Origin: Episyrphus balteatus
Lineage: Eukaryota; Arthropoda; Insecta; Diptera; Syrphidae
Assembly: GCF_945859705.1 (NCBI RefSeq)
Contig: NC_079137.1
Span: 55,522,552 to 55,586,551, forward strand
DNA: 64,000 bases
Direction: 5' to 3'
The notes under the pieces were generated by a model that was given only the letters and a program-made list of their open reading frames with translations, made no database searches and had not been told where the DNA came from. Position 1 is the stretch's first letter, and every line of letters starts with the position of its first letter. A program made the translations under genes and the position numbers. Positions 34,979 to 46,264 of the stretch are shown here, in pieces.

Positions 34979-35620
34979 GTTCAGTCAATGAGGAGTCAAA
35001 TGCAGGGGATCCGAAAAAAGTTGTGACGTCAGCTAAGTTTGGATGGAGTATTGAAGAAGAGTTTATCCTGAGTATAAATCTCAGTTTGCGTATTGATTGG
35101 TTTTGTGGGCCGTCCGCCATTTTGAAAAACGCATTAGTCTTAATATCTCGAGAACAACTGGTCGGATAGAAAATTTGCAAGAACTTTAAGATTGGAAATA
35201 TAATTATCTTTTTTTCTCTAGTACATCATTTTTCTCTAGGAGTTATACTTCCAGAGGTACAGTACCGCTAATAGTGCATTTTTTGATATTTTAAATATTT
35301 TCAACAACTCTTAGAGTTAAGTGCGAAATAACTGAAAATGAAATACTTTGCGGTTCTCTTACTCTGAAAGTATAACTCCTAGAGAAAAATGATGTAGTAA
35401 AGAAAGAAAGATAATTATATTTCCAATCTAAAAACTCCTTGCAAATTTTCTGTCGTTCTCGAAATATTGAGACTAATGCATTTTTCAAAATGGCGGACGT
35501 ACCACAAAACCAATCAATACACAAACTGAGATTTATACTCAGGATAAACCCCTCTTCAAAACTGCATCCAAACTTAGCTGACGTCACAACTTTTCTCGGA
35601 TTTTTCCCCATTGACTGAAC
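34979..35620. mobile_element. Palindromic MITE with GTTCAGTCAATG ends and TA flanks
   Basis: Arms of about 285 bases (34979-35265 and 35340-35620) are inverted copies, beginning GTTCAGTCAATGAGG and ending in the reverse complement of GTTCAGTCAATGGGG. TA lies on both sides (34977-34978, 35621-35622), as in Tc1/mariner-type insertions. The central 75 bases are unpaired. Each arm contains TGACGTCA, a perfect CRE palindrome. The frames of 68 and 106 codons share KVVTSAKFG because they read the two arms, so they are not genes. Confidence 0.8.
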
Positions 35621-36890
35621 TATTATTTACATTTATAATACATATGTATGTTTCTAGCATTAAAATTTCGCACAATGGAATTTTTAAATTGGTCAAGTGC
35701 GAGAATTTAAAAATCACTTAAGCGGGATTTGTTTGAGTGAAAAAAAATGCTATAGTAGAAGAAGGACTGTGACGTTTCTCTTAAAGTAATGTTTTTTTTT
35801 TTAGTGTCAAAAATGAAATTGAACAACAAAATACAGAAGTAGGAGACGGATATTTTTGAAAAAATCTTCCTTGAGATCCTTATACTCTTTTTTGTTTATA
35901 TGAATTAGCTATATACAAAAAGTTGACATCTCCTTTAATAGAATTCTGAACTTTTCTGTAAACATTCATGTCATGTCAATTACATACACGTCTATAACAA
36001 AGTCATGTTTTTTCAAGCATAAAAGATGTTGGGAATCATAAAGATTGCAGTTCTATGAAAATATTAATTTGACGAAAAATTTAAGATCTGACATTTTCGA
36101 AATTGCGTATATTTCGGATATTTATAAGCGTAATTCGAAGAATATCCCAAGTAACTTCCTGTTCTTTTGACACCATACTTGTTTAACCTGATTTTATAAA
36201 AGAAATCAAAATGTGAGAATATTGGTTTTAATTGGAAATTAATATACATAGTTTAAAGTAAGACTCTTTGCAAATAATTTTGTTTGTCGTCATGAAACTT
36301 TGAACTTTAACACAAACTTTATTTTTTCTTATAGAAGAAACTTTTTTAGAAAAATTATCAAAATTTATTGCAAATAGTTTCTTATATTTTCTTCAAGAAT
36401 TGTAATAAAAATAAATAAAATAAAAACTATGTCGGCAGGTAGGTCATAAATAAATATAAATATTCCCTATATTTTTTTTGTTTTCATATTATATACCTTT
36501 GATGCCCAGCCATGTGACTCCAATTATCTTAATAAGAACTCAAATAGGGCAAGGTTTGTTGTAGGTATAGGCAGTTAATTTATTTTATGCTTGAGTCAAT
36601 CTTGTACCTATTCGTTGCCAAAATACAAAAAAAAAAAAAAAAAAAACATCAAGAAACAATATCGACTAGCTCTCTAGCAAGCTACCAATAAAAATTAAAA
36701 TGCAAAAAAAAATAATAATAATAAAAAAAATACCACCCGCACTTGCGACAAGAAAGGTGTGTTTCACTCCATTTGTATTATTTTATTTGAACAACATTTT
36801 TCCAATATGCAAAATGAAGACAAAAACAAAAGCAAAAAAAAAACAAAATCAATTTGCCTTTATTTTGGCTGAACCAACTTAAATACAACA
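35621..36890. other. AT-rich DNA with long A tracts
   Basis: Contains an A run of about 21 at 36628-36648 and a short inverted pair AAATTTCGCAC / GTGCGAGAATTT at about 35665-35710. No gene. Confidence 0.4.
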
Positions 36891-36898
36891 CACTGGTG

Positions 36899-36912
36899 CT
36901 GCTAGAGGGCAC
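36899..36912 (+). promoter_or_regulatory. CTCF-like motif
   Basis: CTGCTAGAGGGCAC agrees with the core CTCF consensus CCASYAGRKGGCRS at 12 of 14 positions, including the whole AGRKGGC core. CTCF is an insulator and loop-forming protein in insects. Binding is inferred from sequence only. Confidence 0.3.
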
Positions 36913-37344
36913 TAGTGTCAACCAGTTTATTATAATTCGATAGAGAAAATGTAGGTATTGCCCGAATAAGACGATTAAATACATTTAAGGGGTGATATAA
37001 TGTTCGCATTATTAAGTAAACGTGTATATCTCTAAATTTCTCGTATATCAATAATTATGATGTTCATATAAAATCATTTAGGGTAATTATGCCAGTTGTT
37101 GGTACTTTAATTTATCCTATAATTCTTTGCTTGCTTTCTTAAGATCCGAATAATGTAGATCACGATTAAATTAGTTGGCAAATTAATGTGAGATTGAAAC
37201 TAATAAATATCTTCGTATATCTTAAAAACGTTAAAGGCTAAAATATACAATTGTTCGTCACATATTTCGCGAAGGAAATTATCTCTTAAGTCATAAATTT
37301 GTCATGGACAAGAAAAATATAATATCCTTTAAAAATCAATATCA

Positions 37345-37850
37345 ATTGGGGGTGTGTAAAATAGCGATTTTTAAAAAACAGCGATAGCAGAGAGCAGCAT
37401 ATAAAAAAAAGCTGCTATAAATAGCTGCTATTTAATCACTCTTTAACTCGCAAATTATTGACTTGAAATATTATTGAAAATATGAATACAAAATAAATGA
37501 AAAGAAATTGACCATTTTAAGTGTTTTTGTTTTTTAATAACAAATAACTGCTTGAATGCCTGCAATGAAACAATGGTATTTCAAATTCAAATTCGCTACA
37601 TTTTTCCTTTTTTTATTATTAATCAAAATATTAGGTATATAAAACACACAATTCTTATAAAAAAAAAACAGTGAAATTTTAAAGAGCCGAAAATATATTT
37701 TGCAGAAGAGCATTGAAGTTACAAAGAACAGATAGCAGTTTTGATTATATATATATATCTTTAAGAGCATAGAACATTTCTACTGTTCTTTCGTTCGATC
37801 GCTTTATATTGATTGGGTTGAATTTTTGTAAGGTCCTAGAAAAATGGTTT
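37345..37850 (-). repeat. Dispersed repeat with CTGCTCTT motifs, copy 2 (inverted)
   Basis: This is the reverse-complement relative of 32090-32720 (see shared blocks there). It starts near TAAAATAGCGATTTTTAA, the mirror of the AAAAATCGCTCTTA end of copy 1. No coding content. The 78-codon minus frame is a chance frame. Confidence 0.6.
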
Positions 37851-37923
37851 ATGTCTTTTTGAAAACGCTATTTAATGCAGACAAGAACTTCAACAACCAA
37901 ACCAAAAATTAAACGATCTTGGA

Positions 37924-37937
37924 GCGCCATCTAGCGT
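37924..37937 (-). promoter_or_regulatory. Second CTCF-like motif, opposite orientation
   Basis: GCGCCATCTAGCGT on the plus strand, that is ACGCTAGATGGCGC on the minus strand, matches CCASYAGRKGGCRS at 12 of 14 positions. It lies 1.0 kb from the motif at 36899 and faces the other way. Confidence 0.3.
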
Positions 37938-40900
37938 CAAAATAAAAATCTGACAAATTAGGGGATTTTTTTTTTATTTATTTAGAAATTGGAACTAAGG
38001 AGCTTAGGAACTTGATTCTTAAATAACGAATGCCCTAATATACACCCCAAAATCTGGAGTTTCCCTTTCGGGACGCACTTTAGACATTTTTTGTATATCA
38101 AAAGTTCAAAAATGCCTCGAATCTTTGATTTTTTTGTATGATTTCTTTAAAATGTACTTAACCATTTCTAATATGAAAAAAACTCTCCAAGGAAAAAAAA
38201 AAAAAACAGTTCTAAAAAGTTTGAACTTTTTAACTTCAACTACAAGAATCTTGTAGTCCCGTGCGATAAACCGATGAGTCATATGTCACTGAGTCATTGT
38301 TAACTAATGTTGACTTGGGATTTTAAAGTAAAAAGATAAAAACAAAATCCATTCAAATCTTTTTTATAAATTTAGATTCTCTAAAAATCGAAAGCATTCT
38401 GTTTAATTCCACACAATTTCTTTGAACTGATTACAAAAGCATGTTTCTCATTTTCTACTTCAAGAAATACAATAACAACAACAAAAAAAAAAAAAAATAA
38501 ACTTGAACTTTCATTTTCGAATAAACTATTTGGATATTTTTAAAAAAAGGAAGTACATAGACACAATTTCTTTGAATGTTAATTTAGCTCTTGTATTTTT
38601 ATTCAATTTTTACAATCGCAATTTTTTTTGTTTTTTGTTTTTTTTTTTCAATTTTATTTTCATTTGTTAGCACGGAAATGCTATTTTTAATCAAAAAATA
38701 AAAAAAAAATATATGTATATAAATAAAATGTGGTAAATGCTTATAAATTGTTTACTTAGTTTCTAGTGAATTGCAATGGTGCGCATCTAAAAATAGAGTT
38801 GCTAATCGAGTTAATGCCGCAAAAGATTGTTTTTCTGGCTTGTTGAGTAGAAGGAATTATTATTTTTTTTTGTTCTTCTTTTTCTTATTGTTTTAATTCA
38901 CAATTTATACAAAGAGGAATTAATAAATTGAACAGGAAAAACATAAAGTGTTTGTTTTAATTGAATGTTATTAATATTATTTTGAACCACCCATGGAGAG
39001 AAAAATTAGCGCCACTTGTTCAAAATTTTTTTCGTAAGATAAACACAATTTTCGACAAATTGATGATATTTGGAAGATAATTTTTGTAGAAAGGATATAA
39101 TATCCATATGGCTCATGTCTCAGTTGAAATCTTCTTTTAATTTACTATCGAAATAATTTGAAAATTACTCTTAAAACAATTTTAGACATAATTTAATTAA
39201 AGAATAAAAACAAACTTAATTTTCATCTTGTGTTTAAAGCTTTAAGGCGTAATATCAAATTTTCTTGCTGTTATATAGGTAAGGTATCCAGCTGTTTATC
39301 AAATTGAAAATATGGTTTCGAGGTCATGAACTTGTTATCGACTATAAATCAGTTATAATGAAGGATGCAATGCAATTAATTACATCGAAGATTGCATAAA
39401 ACAACGGAACATTATTATTTTCCTTTCTATTTTTTTGTTGTTGTATCCCCACCTTCAACATCTATCCAGATTTTTTTTTTTTTAATTTCTACGAGTATCC
39501 TTGCTAGGAATAAAAGCGTCATCGTCGTCATCGGGTATACATAGTTGAATGGTTCATTTTAAAGTGCACTTTTTCTATTTAAATTCAAGAGGTACTCCTC
39601 TGGTTTAAGAGGACGATGCCGATGATAGGATTCTGTTTTATTTAAATTCTTAAATTAATTTCTTAGTTTTTCATTCATTTAACTTTTCAAAATAGAGAAT
39701 TCGATTAATAATTTTGTTAATGTATTCATTTAATCTAATGAAGACAAAGTTTTTTTTATAATTTAATTATTTAGTGACTTTGAATTAATTAATAGAGATT
39801 TCCAGGAATTTAAGCTAAAGCAATTGACCTTTAAAACAAATGATCTAAACTGTCCAGGACATTTTTTCTGCAAGTTATTAAAAAGCATTTCAAGGATTGA
39901 GCATTGAATACAATTTTTTAAAGAGTCCACTTTAAAGTTGTGCGTCGGTATTTCAGTAAATTCAACTTAATTTAATGCTAGAAAAACTTTTCAGTTGAAG
40001 ATGCATACAATAAAAACTTAATGAACTGCTAAGAACAACATCAAGGGATGTTAATTTGATCCTTTAGAAAAATTGTTTATTTTAGAATAATTAATTTAAT
40101 TATAATATGAACTATATCGACCCGTGTTTTAAATGCATGATTCACAGTGTATAGAAAGAAACAAACAAAAATTTGCAGTTTGAAAAAAAAACTAATATAA
40201 ACGATGCTAACCTTTCTTTGAAATGCAATATCTTCTAAAAAATAACTCAAAAGTGTTTTGTATTCAATTAATTTGTATCTGCAGAATAATTATAAGTCTC
40301 TTGTAAGAAGACCTCATTATTGAGCAGTAAAGTCTGAAAATTTGTAATATTTGGCTTTTGACCAAATTAAAAAAAAAAATTGTTTTAAAAACAGTTCTAA
40401 GAGAGAAAAATAAATACCATTTTGTTAAAAAGCTACACAGTCTAAATAAACGTTATTTTTGGCAATTTACACGTTTAAAATTTAGAAATATCTTCTTCAT
40501 TGTTCGTAGTAAAAAATGTGTCACAATTTTCATTTTGTAGAAAATTACATAAACTAAAACTTTACTTTCTGATAGCTTCCACCACTAAAAAGTTGTATTG
40601 GAAAAACTGATATTATCGATTGGATAACTTTTTTCGCAGATGTCAAATTGATAGCAACTTCTTGTAAAACATTTTAAATGCCAAACCAAAGGTCTTTACT
40701 CATTTTCAACTAACACATTTCAGGAAAAAATTAACATTTATAAAATGTTTATGCTATAAACTGAATTACATTGTTGTTTGAACATTTCCATATAGTATCG
40801 TTGCGTTGTTTCTAAATTTTTCTACTCAGAAGAGTTATATGTTTGAATTTTATATAAATACAATGCTCGAATGGTTTACGTGTACTTTTTTTTTGTAAAT

Positions 40901-41621
40901 TTTGTTAAGAATATTGCAACTTTTGTAAAAATTAATATAATAATATTAATATTTTTAACTTAATTTTATAAGAAATTTAATAAAACTAATACCTAAAATA
41001 ATATAAGATTTGATTTTAAAATAATAAAAATATCTTTTTAAATAGTTTTGACCTTTAAGTACCTGTGTTGTTTAATTTTTCGTATAGCAAAGAAAATTTT
41101 TAGAGACGCTTTTTTATAAATAAAAAACAAAGTCAAAATTTTAATTGATACCCAAGAAAGTTTCAAAAAAAAATGTATTGATCCATTTTCAAAATATTGG
41201 TTTTTCAAAAAAAAAAATTTTTTTTTAACTTAAAAGAAAAAATAGTTTTGTTATTAAAATAACTAAAACGTTGAAAGTCAGGCCAAAATGTTAAACAAAG
41301 TAGAAATTTTTTTTGGAAATTTCGAAAATAGACTGAAGAAAAGTTTAGCCAACGAGCGATAGAAGCAATGATTCAAAGATAATTTGAGATGATTAATGAA
41401 GTGATTCTTTCGATTCACTTGAATAAAATATCAGAAAAAAACTGTAGGTACCTATATTTTTTAACATTTTTAATAAAGTTTCTTACAAATTCCAATTATT
41501 TTAACCTATTCTTAAAAATTGTTTTCATAAAAAAAAAAAATTGGTTGTCTGTATCTAAAGTTGGTTTAGGGAGCAGTATTTTACGTGATAACATTATAAG
41601 AAATAAAAAAAAAAAGCATTA
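37938..41621. other. AT-rich intronic DNA
   Basis: No gene, RNA or bounded element recognised across 3.7 kb. Long A and T runs are frequent. Frames of 60-84 codons (40358-40540, 41389-41643) lack any coding feature. Confidence 0.4.
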
Positions 41622-42235
41622 CACTGGTCGGCAACGAAAATAGAGCTAGAACCAAACCATACATTTCTAAAGGACTTTTTTATGCTGAGTCCGAATCCGA
41701 ATTCAAAATTTTACTGGCACGTCACATTTTTGAAATACTTGAATATAAACAGGTCAAAAACGCGTTTTTTGGGTACATTTGACGTCAAATTACACCACTG
41801 TAAAATATTTTTTTGCAAATCTTCTTATGCAATTTCAAAACGCAATATTTTATTGTCCTACATATATATTACATTTTTTCAAAATTAATTTTTTTCTCAA
41901 CGATATTGCAAAAAGAAATTTATGATATCTCAAAACCATAGTACATATCAAAATGAATGGTTTTTTTGATCCAAATTCCAGTTTGCTACTTCTGATTTGG
42001 ATTTTAAAAAGCAACATTTTAAGAAAAAATGTATTTTTTCGATTAAACATCAAAAAGAACTTTATTCAAAATTAGTTTTTGAGACTTAATAGTGAAAATA
42101 GATATGATTATAGCTCAAAAACCAGACTTGATAGACCAAAACTGTAAACAGTTTTGAATTCAGCACACCAAAGTCAATTAACATCACCTTACAAAGTTCT
42201 TGCTCCCGAATTTTTTTTATTTTTGCCGACCAGTG
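41622..42235. mobile_element. CACTG-ended fold-back element, copy 3 (diverged)
   Basis: The ends CACTGGTCGGCAACGAAAAT and the reverse complement of CACTGGTCGGCAAAAATAAA are flanked by TTA on both sides (41619-41621, 42236-42238). Inside both arms lie GTGCTGAATTC-type segments, as in copies 1 and 2, but the arms match less well. TAA, TAA and TTA at the three copies define the target as TWA. Confidence 0.75.
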
Positions 42236-42274
42236 TTATTTGTAAGCAAAAATAAAGTACATACACATATATTG

Positions 42275-42350
42275 GCTGTATAGAGATTTAAACCCCAGAC
42301 CTTTGGTGCACAAGACAAATTGTTGAACGCATTAACCATTCGAATTACTG
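42275..42350 (-). other. tRNA-like sequence
   Basis: On the minus strand GAATGGTTAATGCGTTC (box A-like, TGGTTAATGCG) is followed by GGGGTTTAAATCTC, a diverged box B, at tRNA spacing. It starts about 40 bases beyond the right end of the fold-back element. Probably a decayed tRNA-derived SINE head. Confidence 0.4.
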
Positions 42351-43490
42351 ACTCTATAGTGTGAGTGTTTAAAGTTGGACTTGGCTTCATAGTTCATACC
42401 ACTTGGCCTTCAAGTTGAAATTGCATTCTATACGACACTGCTAACGGGAAGTGGAACGTCAGCATGAGTCACACTTTTTAGGGTACGCGACCAGTGTTCT
42501 TCGATTTATTAGACGTTATCACGTCAAAGCTTTAAACTGAAGTATTTTCTATATAAATTAGTTTTACCTAAAAAGTTAATTATCAATTGAAACAATTCTT
42601 TCACAAATAGACATTTAATATTAAAAAAAAAAAATTATAAAGAGTTATGAAGTTGAAGTTGTTCTCACAAAAAAAAACAAAAAAAAAAATAAAACATGAC
42701 TAGTTTAAATATTTTTTTAGTACCTACTAAATTACTTAACCGTCATACAATCCAACGTCATAACTCATAATCATATATCTAAGATCTAACTTAATAATGT
42801 CTATTTACATATAAATCATCCCCCAATAAAAATTAATAACACTTCTCTCTGTGTTATATCATAAGTCAATCTAAGCATTAATTAGGCCATATTCGCATTC
42901 ACTCTAATTTTATATAAAGCTTACAAAAAAATGTACGCATTGTTATCATAAAATTCATATACTTGTTATAATAACATTTTTATCGCTAAAATATCAAAAA
43001 AAAAAAACTTGGTCGTCAAACTTTTGTTTGCTAATTGATAAAGTATGCTTTCAGGGATTTTTTTTGTATTTAGTTTTTTTATCTCTACTCAACTAAATTC
43101 TCACACATTTTCTGACGTGAATGAAATTATATTTGCAAATAAAATCTAAACAGAAAACCAAAACAACTTAAATATGTTAAAAAAAATAAAAATGTTTTGT
43201 TTAATAATTTTGTTTGTTTTTTGATTTTTTTTTTTTTTGAGAACGTGTTGTGGAATCAAAAGCTAAACATTTATTTAACTACTCGTCGATCTCCCACACT
43301 ATTTTTTTCAGATTTTCTGCCTCTCGTCGGTATAAAAAATAAAAATTAATTTGCTAAATAAAAATGATTGTTTAATTCGAAACATGAGTCAAAAAGTTTA
43401 TTCCAGCATCAAATTAAAATTAAACCGAACGCACATGTATTATTAAATTAATGACAATGATAATAATTTGATTAGAGCCATAAAGTGAGT
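42351..43490. other. AT-rich DNA
   Basis: No gene. A donor-like AAA|GTGAGT occurs at 43485 without a convincing exon before it. Confidence 0.35.
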
Positions 43491-43496
43491 TGAAAA

Positions 43497-43600
43497 ATGG
43501 CATATGATAGCATCACATCACAAGTTAACTCTATTTTGGATGGACGTGAACGCAGTACCACACCGCACCAACCAACACACACAGTCCACAGTGGGGAGTA
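43497..43600 (+). other. Possible small coding exon starting MAYDSITSQVNSILDG (unproven)
   Basis: An ATG with a good context (AAAATGG) opens a frame whose first 32 codons (to about 43592) have near-balanced base composition and varied residues, unlike the AT-rich surroundings. After that the frame becomes a phenylalanine-rich low-complexity run up to 43817. No strong splice donor is present at the transition. It could be an alternative first coding exon of the large gene, or a patch of unrelated GC-richer sequence. The peptide is not one I recognise. Confidence 0.2.
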
Positions 43601-44321
43601 TTATTTCAATCTCTTGACTCTTTATCTCGTTGAGTATTTTTTTCTTTTCCTCTTTTTTTTTATTATTTTGTGTTCTTCTGTGTTTTTGCGTTCGCAATTT
43701 GTTTGCGGATTTTTATGTTATGCATGTAGCTATATTATTTTTCTATTTATAACTTTTGAGATAAAAATCTTATCATCAGTATTCAATCTATGTGTTTCGC
43801 ATTCCAAAATGATATGAATGAAAACAACAAGCAACCATCAAAATAAAAATGGTTAAACGTTAAAAACTTCTAAAAGTAATGTCAAACGGACGTAATTGGA
43901 ATGAAAAAAAAAAAGTAGAAAAGAAAGAATTCAAACACGCACGTTTTTCTAACTTAGTGATACTTTATTTCATTTGTCAACAAAGAATCAATCACACTTT
44001 TTCATTATCACATTGATTTAGGTTTATTTTTTTGTGTTTTGTGTTGGTTTTTTTTTGTTGTTCTTGTTGTTGTTTAAACAAATCATTTATCAAGTAGAGT
44101 GTCACGATGAAAGCTCTATAAAGTCCTATTTAGACAATTAATGTTTGATTTTATATTGTTTTTCTATTATTTTTTTTTTTTTTTAATGTTTAACACTTGG
44201 TTGTTAGATTTTTTCTGGGATTGCTCCGATGCGATGCAACCAAAATAAAAATAAAATGCACGACTATAACGAACTTTCATAAAATAATTTAGATTTTTTT
44301 AAACTACGAGTAGGTATTTAA
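43601..44321. other. AT-rich DNA
   Basis: No feature beyond T tracts and a short TTGTTGTTCTTGTTGTTG run at about 44056-44073. Confidence 0.4.
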
Positions 44322-46256
44322 CAGAGTTGGGAAATAATGATTTCTTTTTGTAATTAATTACAGATTTCATTTCAATTACATGTAATTAGTAATTGAACTT
44401 TTTTCAATTACAATTACAGGTAATTGTAATTGAAAAAAAGACATACTTCTATTACTTGTATTTGTAATCGAAAAAGTTCAATTACTATACAGATGTAATT
44501 GAAAAAAGTAATGGATTCGAAAGTAATTGAAATGAAAAACAGTTTTAATTACATTTTTCTGTAATTAATTACTTATATTGTAATTCATTACATGTTTTTA
44601 TTAATTACACTGGCCAAACATTTTTAATTTTTGTTTATTTTGCACATAGATTTATACACAATTTTATGGATTTGGGTTCACAATCCCCAAAATTCGCATT
44701 GGTTTTCTTCCAGCAGTTGAAATACTTAATTTTTCACATTTGGGAACATGTTCATTCGTGTTCTTAAGTTTCGTGTGTTTTAGGCGTTCATAAAAATGTT
44801 CCAGAAAAATGTATATCAAACCTAAAGAATTTGGACTCAGTGCGCTTAAAATTTAAATTGGTTCCTTTCTAAGAGCTCTAATTTTGGAGATATTATTTAA
44901 TTTTTCACATTTTGAGGGAGTTCTTATATTTTGTCCTTTTTTAATCACATATGTTTTTAAGTTGTACTGGAAAAATTTCTATCAAATGTAATGTATTTCG
45001 GTTCAGGTACTAAAATTGAAAAAAATTTGTCAATTTGTATGCATTTTTATTTTTGAATAATAATAAAAAAAAACTTCATTTAGTTTGAAATGATTGACAA
45101 GTTGACAACGTTCTGGAATATTTTTGTGTGAGTTGGGTTGTGTTATATTATTTTTATTAAATAAATAAAATGCATTCCATTGTAAGAACTACATATTTTA
45201 TTTTCAACACAAACAAAAATAAAACTCTGTTTTATCAACAAAGAACAGATACAATTCAACAAAACATGCTCTGAACACTGATGTTAGTATTGATTTCTCG
45301 TAAAAAATGAGTTTACTTACGACAGACTCATTTTGAATGAAAACTAAGATAATTTGAACACCAAAACAAATACCTAAGAGAGTATTGACAAAAAAAAAAA
45401 ATAAGATATCCAACAAAAAAATCTATTATACATTGAAAAAAACTTCTTCGCTGTGTTTTTAAGTAACGAAAACCTTAAAATGCGATTTTCCAGAATTCCA
45501 AAAGACAAAGAATTCCATTAAGACAAAACAATTCTCTGGCGACGATATGACAATTTGGAGTCGTCATTTCATACCATGAATTAAGTTTTGAAAAATGTAA
45601 AATTTCTTCGAATCTTCTTTCAGTGCAGTTTTTTATTGATCTTCAGCACTTACCAGGGGCGTGTTTCAGAGCTTACTACCTCAACTACTTTTACTACATC
45701 AGCAACCTAGAAAATCATTAGTTGAGTCCGATTGAAAGTCGGGAAATATTTGTAAAGGTCTAAATAGTGCAAATGTCTGAAAAATTGCTTCGAAAAGTCC
45801 AACAGGCCGCCGCAATTAATTTTTAAAGTAATTGATGAAGCTGATGTAAACAATGAATTAAGCTCTGAAATAGGCCCCAAGTAGTAAGTAATAACCTCTT
45901 AAAGATATTTTGAAGCCACTCTAACACTATTCATAACATCTTATGACAAAACAGATTAATTCCGTACCATTTACAAATTATCTCGTGAAATGTAATTGAA
46001 AAAAACATACAATTAATTACATTTTCGTGTAGTGATTACTTAAAAAAGTAATCATTACTGTTTTTTTGGTAATTACTTTTGTTTTCAATTACATAAAAGT
46101 AATTGAATTACAAGTAATTGACAATTTTCAATTACATGTAATGGGTAATTAAAGAATTTCAATTACCCATTACATGTAATTGAAAAAAAATTTTGCACAT
46201 TTTAATTACAAGTAATTGTAATTAAAAATTTTTCGAATCATTACTTCCCAACTCTG
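44322..46256. mobile_element. Nonautonomous hAT transposon with GTAATTGAAA-type arms
   Basis: The ends CAGAGTTGGGAAATAATGAT and the reverse complement of CAGAGTTGGGAAGTAATGAT are flanked by a perfect 8-bp duplication, GTATTTAA (44314-44321, 46257-46264), typical of hAT. The outer 250 bases of each arm (44340-44605 and about 46000-46240) consist of many degenerate copies of CAATTACATGTAATTG and related GTAATTGAAAA units. The 1.9-kb element has no transposase and contains a small nested element. Confidence 0.9.
45656..45878. mobile_element. Small MITE nested inside the hAT element
   Basis: GGGGCGTGTTTCAGAGCTTA on the left pairs with the reverse complement of GGGGCCTATTTCAGAGCTTA on the right, 223 bases apart. 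No clear target duplication. Its end resembles the GGGGCC-ended element at 3269-3472. Confidence 0.65.
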
Positions 46257-46264
46257 GTATTTAA

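Noticed and set aside
34963..35611. Frames of 68-106 codons sharing KVVTSAKFG on opposite strands
   Set aside because: The shared peptide comes from the two inverted arms of the MITE at 34979-35620.
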